Positions 36,174 through 43,705 are shown, counted from the first letter of the stretch. The stretch is 64,000 nt of DNA from SZUA-36 sp963704855 (GCA_963704855.1 CAVPHY010000024.1:62001-126000); one strand, 5' to 3'. Notes: generated by a model from the letters alone, not told the origin. Translations and numbers: made by a program.

Positions 36174-36479
36174 TTATGTGGTGGGTTTAATGAAATGTTC
36201 ATCTATATAGCTACACCATTGCTCAGTTTCTAGAGCTGGGATGCCAGGCTGATCCCGAACACCCAATTTAAACTCAATTGCTGATCGCCACTCAGTAGAG
36301 CCCAAATCTGGTCCATGGCCCTGACTGTCACCGGTTGAGATTTGCTTCTCCACCAACAAGTACCAGTCGTTAGAACACACTTGCTGTCCAGTATTGCTCT
36401 CTTTGTTCTCAATACATCCTGAGGTTGCTACAGCCAAAGCAATTAGGACATAGAGTTTTAGGTGTCTTGTCAACATCAT
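36174..36479 (-). CDS. C27 putative lipoprotein
   Basis: About 101 residues with a lipoprotein signal peptide ending at a lipobox-like 'VATSGC' near residue 25, so probably membrane-anchored. The mature part has three further Cys and several Trp residues and no family I know. There is no Shine-Dalgarno: the start lies within ~10 nt of the R' core, so initiation depends on the upstream junction. ATG 36479 chosen over GTG 36485. Confidence 0.7.
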   Translation of the reverse strand: MMLTRHLKLYVLIALAVATSGCIENKESNTGQQVCSNDWYLLVEKQISTGDSQGHGPDLGSTEWRSAIEFKLGVRDQPGIPALETEQWCSYIDEHFIKPTT

Positions 36480-36483
36480 AAAC

Positions 36484-36579
36484 ACATAACGTTTGAGTTA
36501 AGCGGCGTAAAAATGCGCAGCATTTTTACGTCCGGTGGAGGCCCGAAGGGCCGGAACGAACTTGAACGTTTTGTTATGT
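36484..36579 (-). repeat. attC of C26
   Basis: Cores ACATAAC/GTTATGT; apical stems GTAAAAATGC-GCA-GCATTTTTAC and GGCCC-GAA-GGGCC. Confidence 0.96.
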
Positions 36580-36590
36580 TTCATTCTGAC

Positions 36591-36878
36591 TCATGGCAAT
36601 TCCAGTATTCTCTCACTGCGCCATACCCTAACAATAGAAATTATTGATGACTCTCGAAGATAAACCACTCGAAATGGTTTGTGGATCAGCTCTCGAATGT
36701 TGTCTGTGGAAAACTCTGGAACGATCCTGCCAATATCCGGGTTGTCGATGAGGGTATCTATTCGGTCGAGAATCTCTGTAATAAATCGTTGACCAACCTG
36801 TGGAACTAATTGCTCTTCGTAATAAAGAAGAAGTTCTCGCAGGTCGTTTATCGCCGAGTCGGTTAAACGAACTTTCAC
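36591..36878 (-). CDS. C26 toxin, ParE/RelE family
   Basis: A 95-residue ParE-type toxin: 'VRLTDSAINDLRELLLYYEEQLVPQVGQRF' (two N-terminal helices), 'PDIGRIVPEF' and 'HKPFRVVYLRESSIISIVRVWRSERIL' are family hallmarks. Overlaps the antitoxin by 1 nt. Target (gyrase or ribosome) not decidable here. Confidence 0.92.
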   Translation of the reverse strand: MKVRLTDSAINDLRELLLYYEEQLVPQVGQRFITEILDRIDTLIDNPDIGRIVPEFSTDNIRELIHKPFRVVYLRESSIISIVRVWRSERILELP

Positions 36879-37147
36879 TATTCCAGACCCAATACCCTCT
36901 TTACATCAGTGAGATCTGTGACTTTTCCTTCCTTTACCTCCATTAGTCCCTTGGCCACCGCTTGCATAAATGCCACTTTCTCTTCACGCATTTCATAATC
37001 TTCCAGCCCTTGAACCACGGCCACACCTCGACCACGACTCGTCACTAGAATTGGTCGTTTGTTGTCATTTGCCCGGGTTACGATTTTTCCTGGGTTTACC
37101 TTTAGGTCAGACAGGGGAACAACATCTTCTGAGAATTTGGTTTGCAT
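36878..37147 (-). CDS. C26 antitoxin, Phd/YefM family
   Basis: An 89-residue Phd/YefM antitoxin; 'EDVVPLSDLKVNPGKIVTRANDNKRPILVTSRGRGVAVVQGLEDYE' is the DNA-binding part. AT-rich promoter sequence with GATATATC-like elements precedes it (37148-37200). Confidence 0.92.
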   Translation of the reverse strand: MQTKFSEDVVPLSDLKVNPGKIVTRANDNKRPILVTSRGRGVAVVQGLEDYEMREEKVAFMQAVAKGLMEVKEGKVTDLTDVKRVLGLE

Positions 37148-37213
37148 GATATATCTCCGAATATCAATAAACAGACCTGATTATAGCACCTGTTAACAGG
37201 TATGGTGCCTGAA

Positions 37214-37273
37214 ACATAACGCCTGAATTAAGCCGCGCCGCGAAGTGGCGTCGGCTTGAATGAATTGTTATGC
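37214..37273 (-). repeat. attC of C25 (short type)
   Basis: Only 60 bp, cores ACATAAC/GTTATGC, a single imperfect stem. It resembles the short attC sites of class 1 integron cassettes. Confidence 0.93.
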
Positions 37274-37684
37274 GTCTGCATTTGAATCGCCGAGCCGGCT
37301 TGAAGAGTGGAACGCCAAGGTAATGATTGTCGGGAAAATGAAACCCTTAAGGTACGAGAGCGGGTGCCTACCTTCGGTGAAATCGACGGGCAAATTCCCG
37401 AAATGCGCCCAATACTGCGTTGCCACAAGCCCGCTGATACTGAACCACATCCCCCACAATGCCCAGCGCACGCCAAAGACAACGAGCAGTAAACTCATGG
37501 TGATAAACATACGAAGGACCGACTGCACATAGTCGAAGAGCGTATGTCCACTGTTGCCGGTGCCTACATACATTTCGTAAAGCGTGAGGCTGTGGTAGAA
37601 GATCAGCAGTCCGGCGAAAACAAAGATGATCAGGCGCCGGAATAACAAAAATCTGCTCGTCTGCATTACAGGTGGTGTGGTCAT
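37268..37684 (-). CDS. C25 membrane protein, four TM helices
   Basis: A 138-residue protein with four hydrophobic segments (~12-32, 52-72, 78-95 and 112-128). ATG 37684 is chosen because GGAGA lies 7 nt upstream. The frame stays open to 37954 through the neighbouring attC, which I regard as chance. Family not recognised. The stop overlaps the attC core. Confidence 0.78.
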   Translation of the reverse strand: MTTPPVMQTSRFLLFRRLIIFVFAGLLIFYHSLTLYEMYVGTGNSGHTLFDYVQSVLRMFITMSLLLVVFGVRWALWGMWFSISGLVATQYWAHFGNLPVDFTEGRHPLSYLKGFIFPTIITLAFHSSSRLGDSNADA

Positions 37685-37812
37685 CTCGGCTCTCCATTCA
37701 ATTGTGCGTAAAAAAGGGCGCGACCCAAAATGCTCCTCGGTTCGCTTCGGTCGATTTCCTACTCCTTCGATGATCGTGGACGATTCGATGAGTCGAGGCC
37801 CAATTTCCGGTC

Positions 37813-37908
37813 GCATAACGTCTGAGTTAAGCGGCGTAAAAATGTGCAACATTTTTACGTCCGGTGGAGGCGCACAGCGCCGGAACGAACTTGAACGTTT
37901 TGTTATGC
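37813..37908 (-). repeat. attC of C24
   Basis: Cores GCATAAC/GTTATGC; stems GTAAAAATGT-GCA-ACATTTTTAC and GGCGC-ACA-GCGCC (loop ACA, an exception to GNA). Confidence 0.96.
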
Positions 37909-37913
37909 ATGCC

Positions 37914-38372
37914 CTACCTATAAAGACGTTCAAAACCTGATTCACTAAAACCATTCATTCTCTTAGTACCAACCAATATTACCGGAACACCTCTGGCTCC
38001 CAGTTGTTTATATAACCTTTTCCCCTTTGAGTTTTTCTCGATATCGTAGTTGGTGTACTGAATGTTGTTCTTCCTAAAATATTTTTCGGCCTTCTTGCAG
38101 TAACCACACCAACTGGCGGAAAACATGACAACTTTATTTTTACTTGTAGTTTTAGAGGTCTCGGCTTTGTAATTGCTAAAACTGATATCTTGATAGGAAC
38201 CTATTTTATCGTCAATTTGGACTTCCTCGACACTCTCGTTGATGGGTTTCTGGTCACTGAAATGAACTTGGCCCGCTTTATCAACCCACCGATATATTTC
38301 TGCGTAGGAAGGTCCAGCGACAATCAAAAGTGTTGCTAGTAGAACAAAGTATTTCGTCGCACTGATATGCAT
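37914..38372 (-). CDS. C24 exported glutaredoxin/thioredoxin-like protein with DUF4124 domain
   Basis: A 152-residue periplasmic protein. A signal peptide (~24 residues) is followed by a DUF4124 segment ('EIYRWVDKAGQVHFSDQKP', ~25-43) and a glutaredoxin-like domain ('VVMFSASWCGYCKKAEKYFRKNNI', CGYC redox site near 89-92; 'GARGVPVILVGTKRMNGF'). It probably reduces or isomerises disulfides or deglutathionylates. Its ATG lies inside the R' core (GTTATGC) with no Shine-Dalgarno, so the recombination site provides the start codon. Confidence 0.88.
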   Translation of the reverse strand: MHISATKYFVLLATLLIVAGPSYAEIYRWVDKAGQVHFSDQKPINESVEEVQIDDKIGSYQDISFSNYKAETSKTTSKNKVVMFSASWCGYCKKAEKYFRKNNIQYTNYDIEKNSKGKRLYKQLGARGVPVILVGTKRMNGFSESGFERLYR

Positions 38373-38466
38373 AACGTCTTAGTTAAGCGGCGTAGAAATG
38401 CGCAGCATTTTTACGTCCGCTGGAACCAGCGTAGCTGGTGGAACGCACTTTAACGCCTTGTTAAAT
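38369..38466 (-). repeat. attC of C23
   Basis: Cores GCATAAC/GTTAAAT; stems GTAGAAATGC-GCA-GCATTTTTAC and ACCAGC-GTA-GCTGGT. Confidence 0.95.
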
Positions 38467-38781
38467 TTCTTGCACACGATGTATCTGCTCGACCAGTGGG
38501 TCCAAAAGACGACTTCCATGAATTTCGGCTGCAATCAGAATACGATCCGGTTCAATACGATAAATAACTCGGTATTTGTGAACAAATCGCTCGCGAAAAT
38601 CCGGATCGTTGAGTTCCGGTACTACTCGACCTAATTGAGGATGGTCAGGAATGGTTTCTGCTAGTGAAATTATTCGGGATACAACGGCCCTGGCATAGTA
38701 AGCAGAATCTCGTTCTATATAATTTACGATGCTTTCGACATCTTCAATAGCTTCGGGTGACCACCTCAGTTGTCGAGCCAT
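38461..38781 (-). CDS. C23 toxin, ParE/RelE family
   Basis: A 106-residue ParE-type toxin: 'LRWSPEAIEDVESIVNYIERDSAYYARAVVSRI', 'PQLGRVVPEL' and 'VHKYRVIYRIEPDRILIAAEIHGSRLL' match the family. It overlaps the upstream antitoxin by 16 nt. Confidence 0.92.
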   Translation of the reverse strand: MARQLRWSPEAIEDVESIVNYIERDSAYYARAVVSRIISLAETIPDHPQLGRVVPELNDPDFRERFVHKYRVIYRIEPDRILIAAEIHGSRLLDPLVEQIHRVQEI

Positions 38782-38954
38782 TTCCCAAGTCGCTGTTTAG
38801 TTTCCGTATGAGAGAGCGTTCCCTCTGAATCCGCTCGCTCTACTCCACGTTTGACCTTTTCAAGCACGTAAAGATGATATTGAATATCCTCGAGACTGCT
38901 GTCGTCTGGCAGGGTTTCTAACATTGATGCCACTTCTGATTTTGCGGTGTTCAT
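38766..38954 (-). CDS. C23 putative antitoxin
   Basis: A 62-residue acidic, helical protein ('VASMLETLPDDSSLEDIQYHLYVLEKVKRGVERAD') immediately upstream of and overlapping a ParE-like toxin gene. The 'LPDD.SLEDI.YHLYVLEKV..G' pattern recurs in antitoxins paired with ParE. No DNA-binding domain is evident, which is normal for this short type. Confidence 0.82.
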   Translation of the reverse strand: MNTAKSEVASMLETLPDDSSLEDIQYHLYVLEKVKRGVERADSEGTLSHTETKQRLGKWLDN

Positions 38955-39007
38955 TGATTCAACCTCAAAGTTTACGGTTCAATCTTACCACTTTGGCTCG
39001 CCCAAGA

Positions 39008-39103
39008 ATTTAACGTCTTAGTTAAACGGCCCAGAAAGGCGCAGCCTTTTTGGGTCCGGTGGAGGCGCGTAGCGCCGGAACGAACTTAAACGCATTGTTA
39101 GGG
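39008..39103 (-). repeat. attC of C22
   Basis: Cores ATTTAAC/GTTAGGG; stems CCAGAAAGGC-GCA-GCCTTTTTGG (one mismatch) and GGCGC-GTA-GCGCC. Confidence 0.94.
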
Positions 39104-39124
39104 ATCACGTGCTAAACCGACTGC

Positions 39125-39481
39125 TTAAAATAGCCATAGCAACACCAGGCCCAACGCTGCTGGCATCGCTTGAATGAATAGTATCTTTCGGCTGGCCGTG
39201 GCCGCACCATAGAGCCCGGCCACTAGCACACAGCACAGGAAAAACGTCTTTATCTCGAGGCCAGCGCTGCCTTTAGCAAGCCCCCAGACTAGGCCAGCGG
39301 CCAAGAACCCATTGTACAGGCCTTGGTTCGCGGCCAGGACCTTGGTGAGTTGGGCCTTTTCCAGCGTCTGACCAAACGCTCTCATGCCCATGGGCTTATC
39401 CCAGAGAAACATCTCTAGGATTAGAAAGTAGACGTGGAGCGTAGCAACCAAACCTACGATTACATCGGCAGCGACTGTCAT
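39125..39481 (-). CDS. C22 DUF1304 membrane protein
   Basis: A 118-residue protein with four TM helices. 'VATLHVYFLILEMFLWDKPMGMRAFG' and 'AANQGLYNGFLAAGLVWG' are the DUF1304 (YqhA-like small membrane protein) signatures. ATG 39481 has AAGGAG 7 nt upstream; the frame to 39574 runs through attC. Function unknown. Confidence 0.88.
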   Translation of the reverse strand: MTVAADVIVGLVATLHVYFLILEMFLWDKPMGMRAFGQTLEKAQLTKVLAANQGLYNGFLAAGLVWGLAKGSAGLEIKTFFLCCVLVAGLYGAATASRKILFIQAMPAALGLVLLWLF

Positions 39482-39501
39482 GGTTAACTCCTTTCCGTGC
39501 T

Positions 39502-39600
39502 CCCTAACGCCTGAGCTCAGGTGCGTTTGACCCGCTGCCTGTTTTTGCGACAGCAAAAATGGGCAGCGGGTCAAACGTCACCTGCAGCGTATTGTTAGGC
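39502..39600 (-). repeat. attC of C21 (unrelated attC type)
   Basis: Cores CCCTAAC/GTTAGGC. One long stem: GTTTGACCCGCTGCC pairs with GGCAGCGGGTCAAAC over 15 bp. It lacks the two-hairpin top of the resident family, so this cassette probably came from another integron. Confidence 0.93.
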
Positions 39601-39637
39601 CATTTTTGATCTTGAGCACCCATTTTTATCTAACTGC

Positions 39638-40591
39638 CTACTGCAAAAAACTCGTGCCAGCATATACGACGTACCCAATCAAGAGTACCGCCCCTTCAAT
39701 TCGACTGAGCCGCCGACCGGTATACAGAAAACCGAAAAGGAGCACTGCAACCCCGATCATAACCCATTGATCAAAATCCAAAATTCTCCCGTGGACTTCG
39801 AGTGGCTGCAGCAACGCGGAAACGCCGAGTATCCCGAGCAGGTTGAAAATATTGCTGCCTAAGACATTGCCGACGGCCACATCTGCGTGGCGCCTTAAAG
39901 CAGCAATGACGGATATGGTGAGTTCGGGAAGAGAAGTGCCAACAGCAACCAAGGTGAGCCCGATTACCGCCTCCGATACGCCCAATCCGTGCGCGAGCCC
40001 AGTTGCGCCTTTGAGAAGGACCTTGGACCCAGCAATTAAAAACACGAGACCGATGACTATGGCGAGTGCAGACCATCCAGCAGATCTTGGCACCAAAGTG
40101 ACCTCATCGGCTTCTGCTTGATGCACCACCGCAGAAGGCGCTGCATTGAATCTTTCGCTCCAATACGCCCACGCCAAATATGCAAATAGCGATAGCAAGA
40201 GTATCACTGCACCCAGTTGCGACAGATTGTCACTTCCGGCGAGGACAATGAACAAGACACTCGCCGCAATCACCGTCACCGCGTCTCGCCTCAGCGCCAA
40301 GGCGGTTACCGCCAGGGGAGAAATGAGCGCACAGAGCCCCAGGATAAGCAGGATATTGGCGATGTTGCTTCCTACGACATTTCCAATCGCAATGTCCGGC
40401 TGTCCCCCGAGTGTCGCTTCCACTGAAACAACCAACTCCGGCATCGAAGTGCCAAATCCAACGATTACTAAACCGGAAAGCAATGGAGAGACTCCAAAGC
40501 GAGTTGCTGCACCCAGTGCCCCCCGAATCAGCGCCTCACCACCGACGGTAAGTAATCCAATTCCAACCAGAAAGTAAAGCGCGTTCAACAC
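39638..40591 (-). CDS. C21 calcium/sodium antiporter (CaCA family, YrbG-like)
   Basis: A 317-residue inner-membrane exchanger with ten TM helices in two inverted halves. Each half carries the alpha-repeat: 'VGFGTSMPELVVS' with 'GNVVGSNIANI' (~45-85), and 'VAVGTSLPELTIS' with 'GNVLGSNIFNLLG' (~215-255). The Glu and Asn residues in these motifs bind Ca2+ and Na+. It is full length, unlike most cassette cargo, and on an attC of foreign type. Confidence 0.94.
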   Translation of the reverse strand: MLNALYFLVGIGLLTVGGEALIRGALGAATRFGVSPLLSGLVIVGFGTSMPELVVSVEATLGGQPDIAIGNVVGSNIANILLILGLCALISPLAVTALALRRDAVTVIAASVLFIVLAGSDNLSQLGAVILLLSLFAYLAWAYWSERFNAAPSAVVHQAEADEVTLVPRSAGWSALAIVIGLVFLIAGSKVLLKGATGLAHGLGVSEAVIGLTLVAVGTSLPELTISVIAALRRHADVAVGNVLGSNIFNLLGILGVSALLQPLEVHGRILDFDQWVMIGVAVLLFGFLYTGRRLSRIEGAVLLIGYVVYAGTSFLQ

Positions 40592-40642
40592 CGTCTGGCT
40601 CCAAGGTTAATGACAGGTCTTCGTTTCAATCTAGCACCAGAG

Positions 40643-40738
40643 GCCTAACGTCTTTGTTAAGCGGCGTAAAAATGTGCAACATTTTTACGTCCGGTGGAGG
40701 GCCGCAGGCCCGGAACGAACTTGAACGTTTTGTTATGC
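40643..40738 (-). repeat. attC of C20
   Basis: Cores GCCTAAC/GTTATGC; stems GTAAAAATGT-GCA-ACATTTTTAC and GGGCC-GCA-GGCCC. Confidence 0.96.
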
Positions 40739-40993
40739 GGCGTTGGCACTTTCAACTTCCCAACCTGGGAAGACCAAAACTGCTGGATGGCATTCAAGCA
40801 CTTTTGCCAGTGTTTTGGCCCGCTCAACTCCTAGATTGATTCGATCGTTTTCAATGGCAGATATTGTTGATTGAGGAATTCCTGAAATTTTCGCCAAATC
40901 ATTTTGGCTCATCCCTTGCAGTTCACGAATGATCCTTACTGACTCACCAACGGATACGTCAATTCTCTTTTTTGCAGGTTCAAAATTACTCAT
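40733..40993 (-). CDS. C20 antitoxin, XRE helix-turn-helix
   Basis: An 86-residue antitoxin and repressor. 'ESVRIIRELQGMSQNDLAKISGIPQSTISAIENDRINLGVERAKTLAKVL' is a complete XRE HTH. Start ATG 40993 is supported by GGAAG 8 nt upstream. Toxin-first order as in higBA. Confidence 0.9.
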   Translation of the reverse strand: MSNFEPAKKRIDVSVGESVRIIRELQGMSQNDLAKISGIPQSTISAIENDRINLGVERAKTLAKVLECHPAVLVFPGWEVESANAA

Positions 40994-40994
40994 G

Positions 40995-41276
40995 TCATTT
41001 CTTCCGATAATCATGTGGCGTCAGGTCGACGACCTTTATGAGGATTTCCAATGCCTCAATTTTGTAAATTACTCGATATTTGTGGCCAAGCCTGGATGAT
41101 CTGAATCCTTTCCACTGTCCACCAAGCGCTTCATCCCGAAACCCGCGAATCGCTCCGAGACCCTCTGGGCCACTAATGATAGCGATGTCTTTCCATTTCT
41201 CATATCGCTTCAGTATCTCAATGGGCAAGGTCTTAAACCGTTTATTAAGGCTCTTGTGTTCGAGGATTTTCCACAT
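40995..41276 (-). CDS. C20 toxin, RelE/HigB family
   Basis: A 93-residue RelE-superfamily toxin: 'KILEHKSLNKRFKTLPIEILKRYEKWKDI', 'RGFRDEALGGQWKGFRSSRLGHKYRVIYKIE' and 'IKVVDLTPHDYRKK' fit mRNA interferases of the RelE/HigB type. The toxin ends 1 nt before the antitoxin gene. Confidence 0.9.
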   Translation of the reverse strand: MWKILEHKSLNKRFKTLPIEILKRYEKWKDIAIISGPEGLGAIRGFRDEALGGQWKGFRSSRLGHKYRVIYKIEALEILIKVVDLTPHDYRKK

Positions 41277-41328
41277 ACTGAATATAGTATATATACCAAT
41301 TATGGTATTGGCAAGAATCAGGTCAGCA

Positions 41329-41415
41329 GCATAACGTCTTAGTTAAGCGGCGCAGCGGAGCTGCGTCCGGTGGAGCCAGCTTGCTGGCGGAACGTACTTG
41401 AACGATTTGTTATAC
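41329..41415 (-). repeat. attC of C19
   Basis: Cores GCATAAC/GTTATAC; stems GCAGC-GGA-GCTGC and GCCAGC-TT-GCTGGC. Confidence 0.95.
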
Positions 41416-41426
41416 GCAAACACTTC

Positions 41427-41720
41427 CTAATGAGTCCCGTATTGCAATGCCCAGTAAGTAGAGCCTATTAACACCAAATTGCAGCCGACTGGGGCTATGA
41501 ACAGTCCCCACTTTTGCTTAAGACTAAATTTAGCAGGAATTGCGATAGTCAACACACCGATAGGAATAGCAACCAACAGCATAGGCCCAACAACAAATGA
41601 GAAAAAATAGCCAAAAACTGAAGCAATTGCGTCAACGGTATAAATAAAGTGGAAGCTTGTTAGTACTATTGTTAAGACACAAAACGTAACAACTAGTGCT
41701 GAATATTCCTTTCGATTCAT
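41427..41720 (-). CDS. C19 small membrane protein
   Basis: A 97-residue protein with three hydrophobic segments (~6-24, 33-60 and 70-90) and no recognised domain. ATG 41720 is chosen: AGAGAAG lies upstream, while the open frame to 41801 is attC sequence. Confidence 0.7.
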   Translation of the reverse strand: MNRKEYSALVVTFCVLTIVLTSFHFIYTVDAIASVFGYFFSFVVGPMLLVAIPIGVLTIAIPAKFSLKQKWGLFIAPVGCNLVLIGSTYWALQYGTH

Positions 41721-41734
41721 GACTTCTCTATTAC

Positions 41735-41866
41735 GTATAACGCCCGCATAAGGGGCACCGAAACGTAGCGGCGATTTGGTTAAACTTGGGCGAAGCACCA
41801 AACTGAATCGCCGCGTAGTTTTGGTGTCCCAGCGAGCCTGCGAGCGACTTGATGCGTTTGTTATAC
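41735..41866 (-). repeat. attC of C18 (long, unrelated attC type)
   Basis: 132 bp, cores GTATAAC/GTTATAC, with a long GGCACCGAAAC...-type arm pairing to GTTTTGGTGTCC-type sequence. It differs from the resident attC family, pointing to acquisition from another integron. Confidence 0.9.
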
Positions 41867-41873
41867 GCCAGAC

Positions 41874-42290
41874 TCAACTATACCGTTTTAGAAGAAAATA
41901 GCGTTCTGGGCTATCAGGTACACCATCAACTTTTCCTACAACCTCAAAACCAAGCTTTTGATAGAAGTCTGGAGCTTGGAATGAAAGAGTATCTACTTGA
42001 GCCGCCAAGCAACCTCTTAATTTTGCTTTATCTTCTGCAAGAGCCATCAAATCACGACCTAAACCTTGCCCTCTGAAACTATCAGCAACCCACAAGACTT
42101 CAATAAGAAATTGATTGTAAATAGTGCGGCCTGAAACGCCACCAATGATGTTGCCATTATCGTCTCTCACAATCACAGACAAAGGTTCCGACTTTTCAGC
42201 TCCCATATGTGAAAAGTTAAACTCTCTGACCCTTGAAACCAAAGTATCAAAGACCTCTGAATTATTAGAATTCAGTACTTCAAACTTCAT
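41874..42290 (-). CDS. C18 GNAT acetyltransferase
   Basis: A 138-residue GNAT protein: 'IEVLWVADSFRGQGLGRDLMALAEDKAKLRGC' holds the acetyl-CoA loop (RGQGLG, ~75-80) and 'FQAPDFYQKLGFEVVGKVDG' is the usual C-terminal motif. GGAAGGG precedes the start. Substrate unknown; cassette GNATs include antibiotic-modifying enzymes, but nothing here indicates that. Confidence 0.92.
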   Translation of the reverse strand: MKFEVLNSNNSEVFDTLVSRVREFNFSHMGAEKSEPLSVIVRDDNGNIIGGVSGRTIYNQFLIEVLWVADSFRGQGLGRDLMALAEDKAKLRGCLAAQVDTLSFQAPDFYQKLGFEVVGKVDGVPDSPERYFLLKRYS

Positions 42291-42309
42291 TCAACCCTTC
42301 CCTGATGGC

Positions 42310-42405
42310 GTATAACGTTTGAGTTAAGCGGCCCAAAAAGGCGCAGCCTTTTTGGGTCCGGTGGAGGCGCGCAGCGCCGGAACGAACTTGAACGATTTGT
42401 TATAT
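42310..42405 (-). repeat. attC of C17
   Basis: Cores GTATAAC/GTTATAT; stems CCAAAAAGGC-GCA-GCCTTTTTGG and GGCGC-GCA-GCGCC. Confidence 0.96.
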
Positions 42406-42414
42406 GTATAGCAC

Positions 42415-42765
42415 TTAACCATAAAAGCAGCAGTACTCATCTTTTTCCACAACGGCTAGAAATTCTTCAAGACTTTGCACAGTCGCATCAGGCTCGTAAC
42501 TATGCCATTTTAAATCAGCTCGTTGCCAATAAACCCTCCATTGGGCTTGGGTTTTTACATAGGTTGCTTTTGCTACAGGGTGTTCCATTTTTTCACCTGG
42601 TGCTCCTCTCCACACCGGCCTGATTTCAAATATTTCCACGCTTTGTCCTTTCACCCGACAACCAAGATCTAATTGGGGACGAATATGTGGAGGCGGCCTG
42701 CGATTCTCAACGTAGCGCCTAACGATCTTTTCGCATCGTTTTGTTTCTATCTCATTAAATGCCAT
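42415..42765 (-). CDS. C17 DUF3024-like protein
   Basis: A 116-residue soluble protein. 'RRPPPHIRPQLDLGCRVKGQSVEIFEIRPVWRGAPGEKMEHPVAKATYV' followed by 'WRVYWQRADLKWHSYEP' matches the DUF3024 pattern I know from integron and proteobacterial proteins. It has its own AGGAAA ribosome site. Function unknown. Confidence 0.85.
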   Translation of the reverse strand: MAFNEIETKRCEKIVRRYVENRRPPPHIRPQLDLGCRVKGQSVEIFEIRPVWRGAPGEKMEHPVAKATYVKTQAQWRVYWQRADLKWHSYEPDATVQSLEEFLAVVEKDEYCCFYG

Positions 42766-42777
42766 AAGTTTCCTAGC

Positions 42778-42874
42778 ATATAACGTCTTAATTAAGCGGC
42801 GTAAAAATGTGCAACATTTTTACGTCCGGTGGAGCCAGCTTGCTGGCGGAACGCACTTAAACGCCATGTTAGCT
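42778..42874 (-). repeat. attC of C16
   Basis: Cores ATATAAC/GTTAGCT; stems GTAAAAATGT-GCA-ACATTTTTAC and GCCAGC-TT-GCTGGC. Confidence 0.94.
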
Positions 42875-43333
42875 GCCACATGCTGCGAGATACATACGGG
42901 TGCTTTGTTCAATGCCCAATCCCTCGTCGTAAATGAGTTCAACAACTTCATCGTCTAGGTCAGCAAATGGATCATCGCTTTCAGGGTGTGCGTCTGCATA
43001 AGCTTCCAATGCTGACTCACGAACCTCTCGGTCTCTCGGGTATGAGGCACCGAACCAAGCCATAGCCTGCTCAATCTTTAAGGCTAGCTGAGGTAAGCCA
43101 ACGGTGCGACAGGCAGCGACCGCTTCAGGTGCGAGGATTCCGGTGCTGTTTGAGAAGAACTGGACAAGCCCACCGTTAAGAATCTCGGCTTGAAGCCAAA
43201 AGGCGGCGAATGAGACCTGATGCGGTATGGAGACACTGGCAAAGGTATTTTGAAAGACGTCCGGGCTGTCGTAGATAACGACGACTTTTGGTGGAGTCTC
43301 ACTTAATGGCCAGAGATCGCTGTTGTTTTGCAT
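42869..43333 (-). CDS. C16 DUF4375 (DMP19-like) protein
   Basis: A 154-residue acidic protein. 'FAAFWLQAEILNGGLVQFFSNSTGILAPEAVAACRTVGLPQLA' is the DUF4375/DMP19 signature; DMP19 of Neisseria is a DNA-mimic protein. The tail is rich in Asp/Glu ('ESDDPFADLDDEVVELIYDE'). There is no clear Shine-Dalgarno: ATG lies ~10 nt from the junction core. Function unproven. Confidence 0.83.
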   Translation of the reverse strand: MQNNSDLWPLSETPPKVVVIYDSPDVFQNTFASVSIPHQVSFAAFWLQAEILNGGLVQFFSNSTGILAPEAVAACRTVGLPQLALKIEQAMAWFGASYPRDREVRESALEAYADAHPESDDPFADLDDEVVELIYDEGLGIEQSTRMYLAACGS

Positions 43334-43336
43334 AGC

Positions 43337-43423
43337 AGCTAACGTTTTAGTTAAGCGGCGCAGCGCAGCTGCGTCCGGTGGAGCCAGCTTGCTGGCGTAA
43401 CGTACTTTAACGTTTTGTTATAA
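43337..43423 (-). repeat. attC of C15
   Basis: Cores AGCTAAC/GTTATAA; stems GCAGC-GCA-GCTGC and GCCAGC-TT-GCTGGC. Differs at one base from the attC of C7 in the visible centre. Confidence 0.95.
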
Positions 43424-43705
43424 GTCTTTCTCAACTTCCTTTCCATGCCAAACTCGTAGAATGACCAGATATTCTTCATCCAGTAAATAACGTACCGTGT
43501 ACTGACCGATAAAAAGGTCACGAATCGCTTCAGGGTCTGGAGCACGGGCTACCGGTAACCCCATTTTGGGGAAAGCATGCAAGTTGCCTATTCCATCCAA
43601 TAGCTCGCTCGATATCCGACGGGCCGCGAATGGATTCTTTGACTCTATGAACTTGCGTAACCGGTCAAGGTCTTTAATGGCTTCTTGTGTGTAACTGATC
43701 TTCAC
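43418..43705 (-). CDS. C15 toxin, ParE/RelE family (copy A)
   Basis: A 95-residue toxin: 'YTQEAIKDLDRLRKFIESKNPFAARRISSELLDG' and 'IRDLFIGQYTVRYLLDEEYLVILRVWHGKE' match ParE/RelE. I set the start at GTG 43705, which overlaps the antitoxin stop as GTGA, rather than the upstream frame extension to 43753. The protein is identical to the C7 toxin. Confidence 0.9.
   Translation of the reverse strand: MKISYTQEAIKDLDRLRKFIESKNPFAARRISSELLDGIGNLHAFPKMGLPVARAPDPEAIRDLFIGQYTVRYLLDEEYLVILRVWHGKEVEKDL

Larger units (their letters stand above)
34848..36179 (-). repeat. attC of C27, interrupted by an IS3-family element
   Basis: The R' half is at 34848-34917 (core GCATAAC; stem CCAAAAGGGTGCAGCCTTTTTGG) and the R'' half at 36154-36179 (core GTTATGT). 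The IS lies at the same nucleotide as in C29, between the second hairpin and the L'' arm. Confidence 0.9.

Noticed and set aside
32732..36179. IS1111-attC type elements or a group IIC-attC intron in attC
   Set aside because: The elements have IS3-type OrfA/OrfB with DDE motifs, terminal inverted repeats and a 3-bp duplication; no IS110 transposase or reverse transcriptase is present.
37685..37954. N-terminal extensions of cassette ORFs through attC (also at 39482-39574, 41721-41801, 45929-45964, 47708-47809)
   Set aside because: The added residues are translations of attC sequence, shared between unrelated genes. True starts with ribosome sites or signal peptides lie inside.
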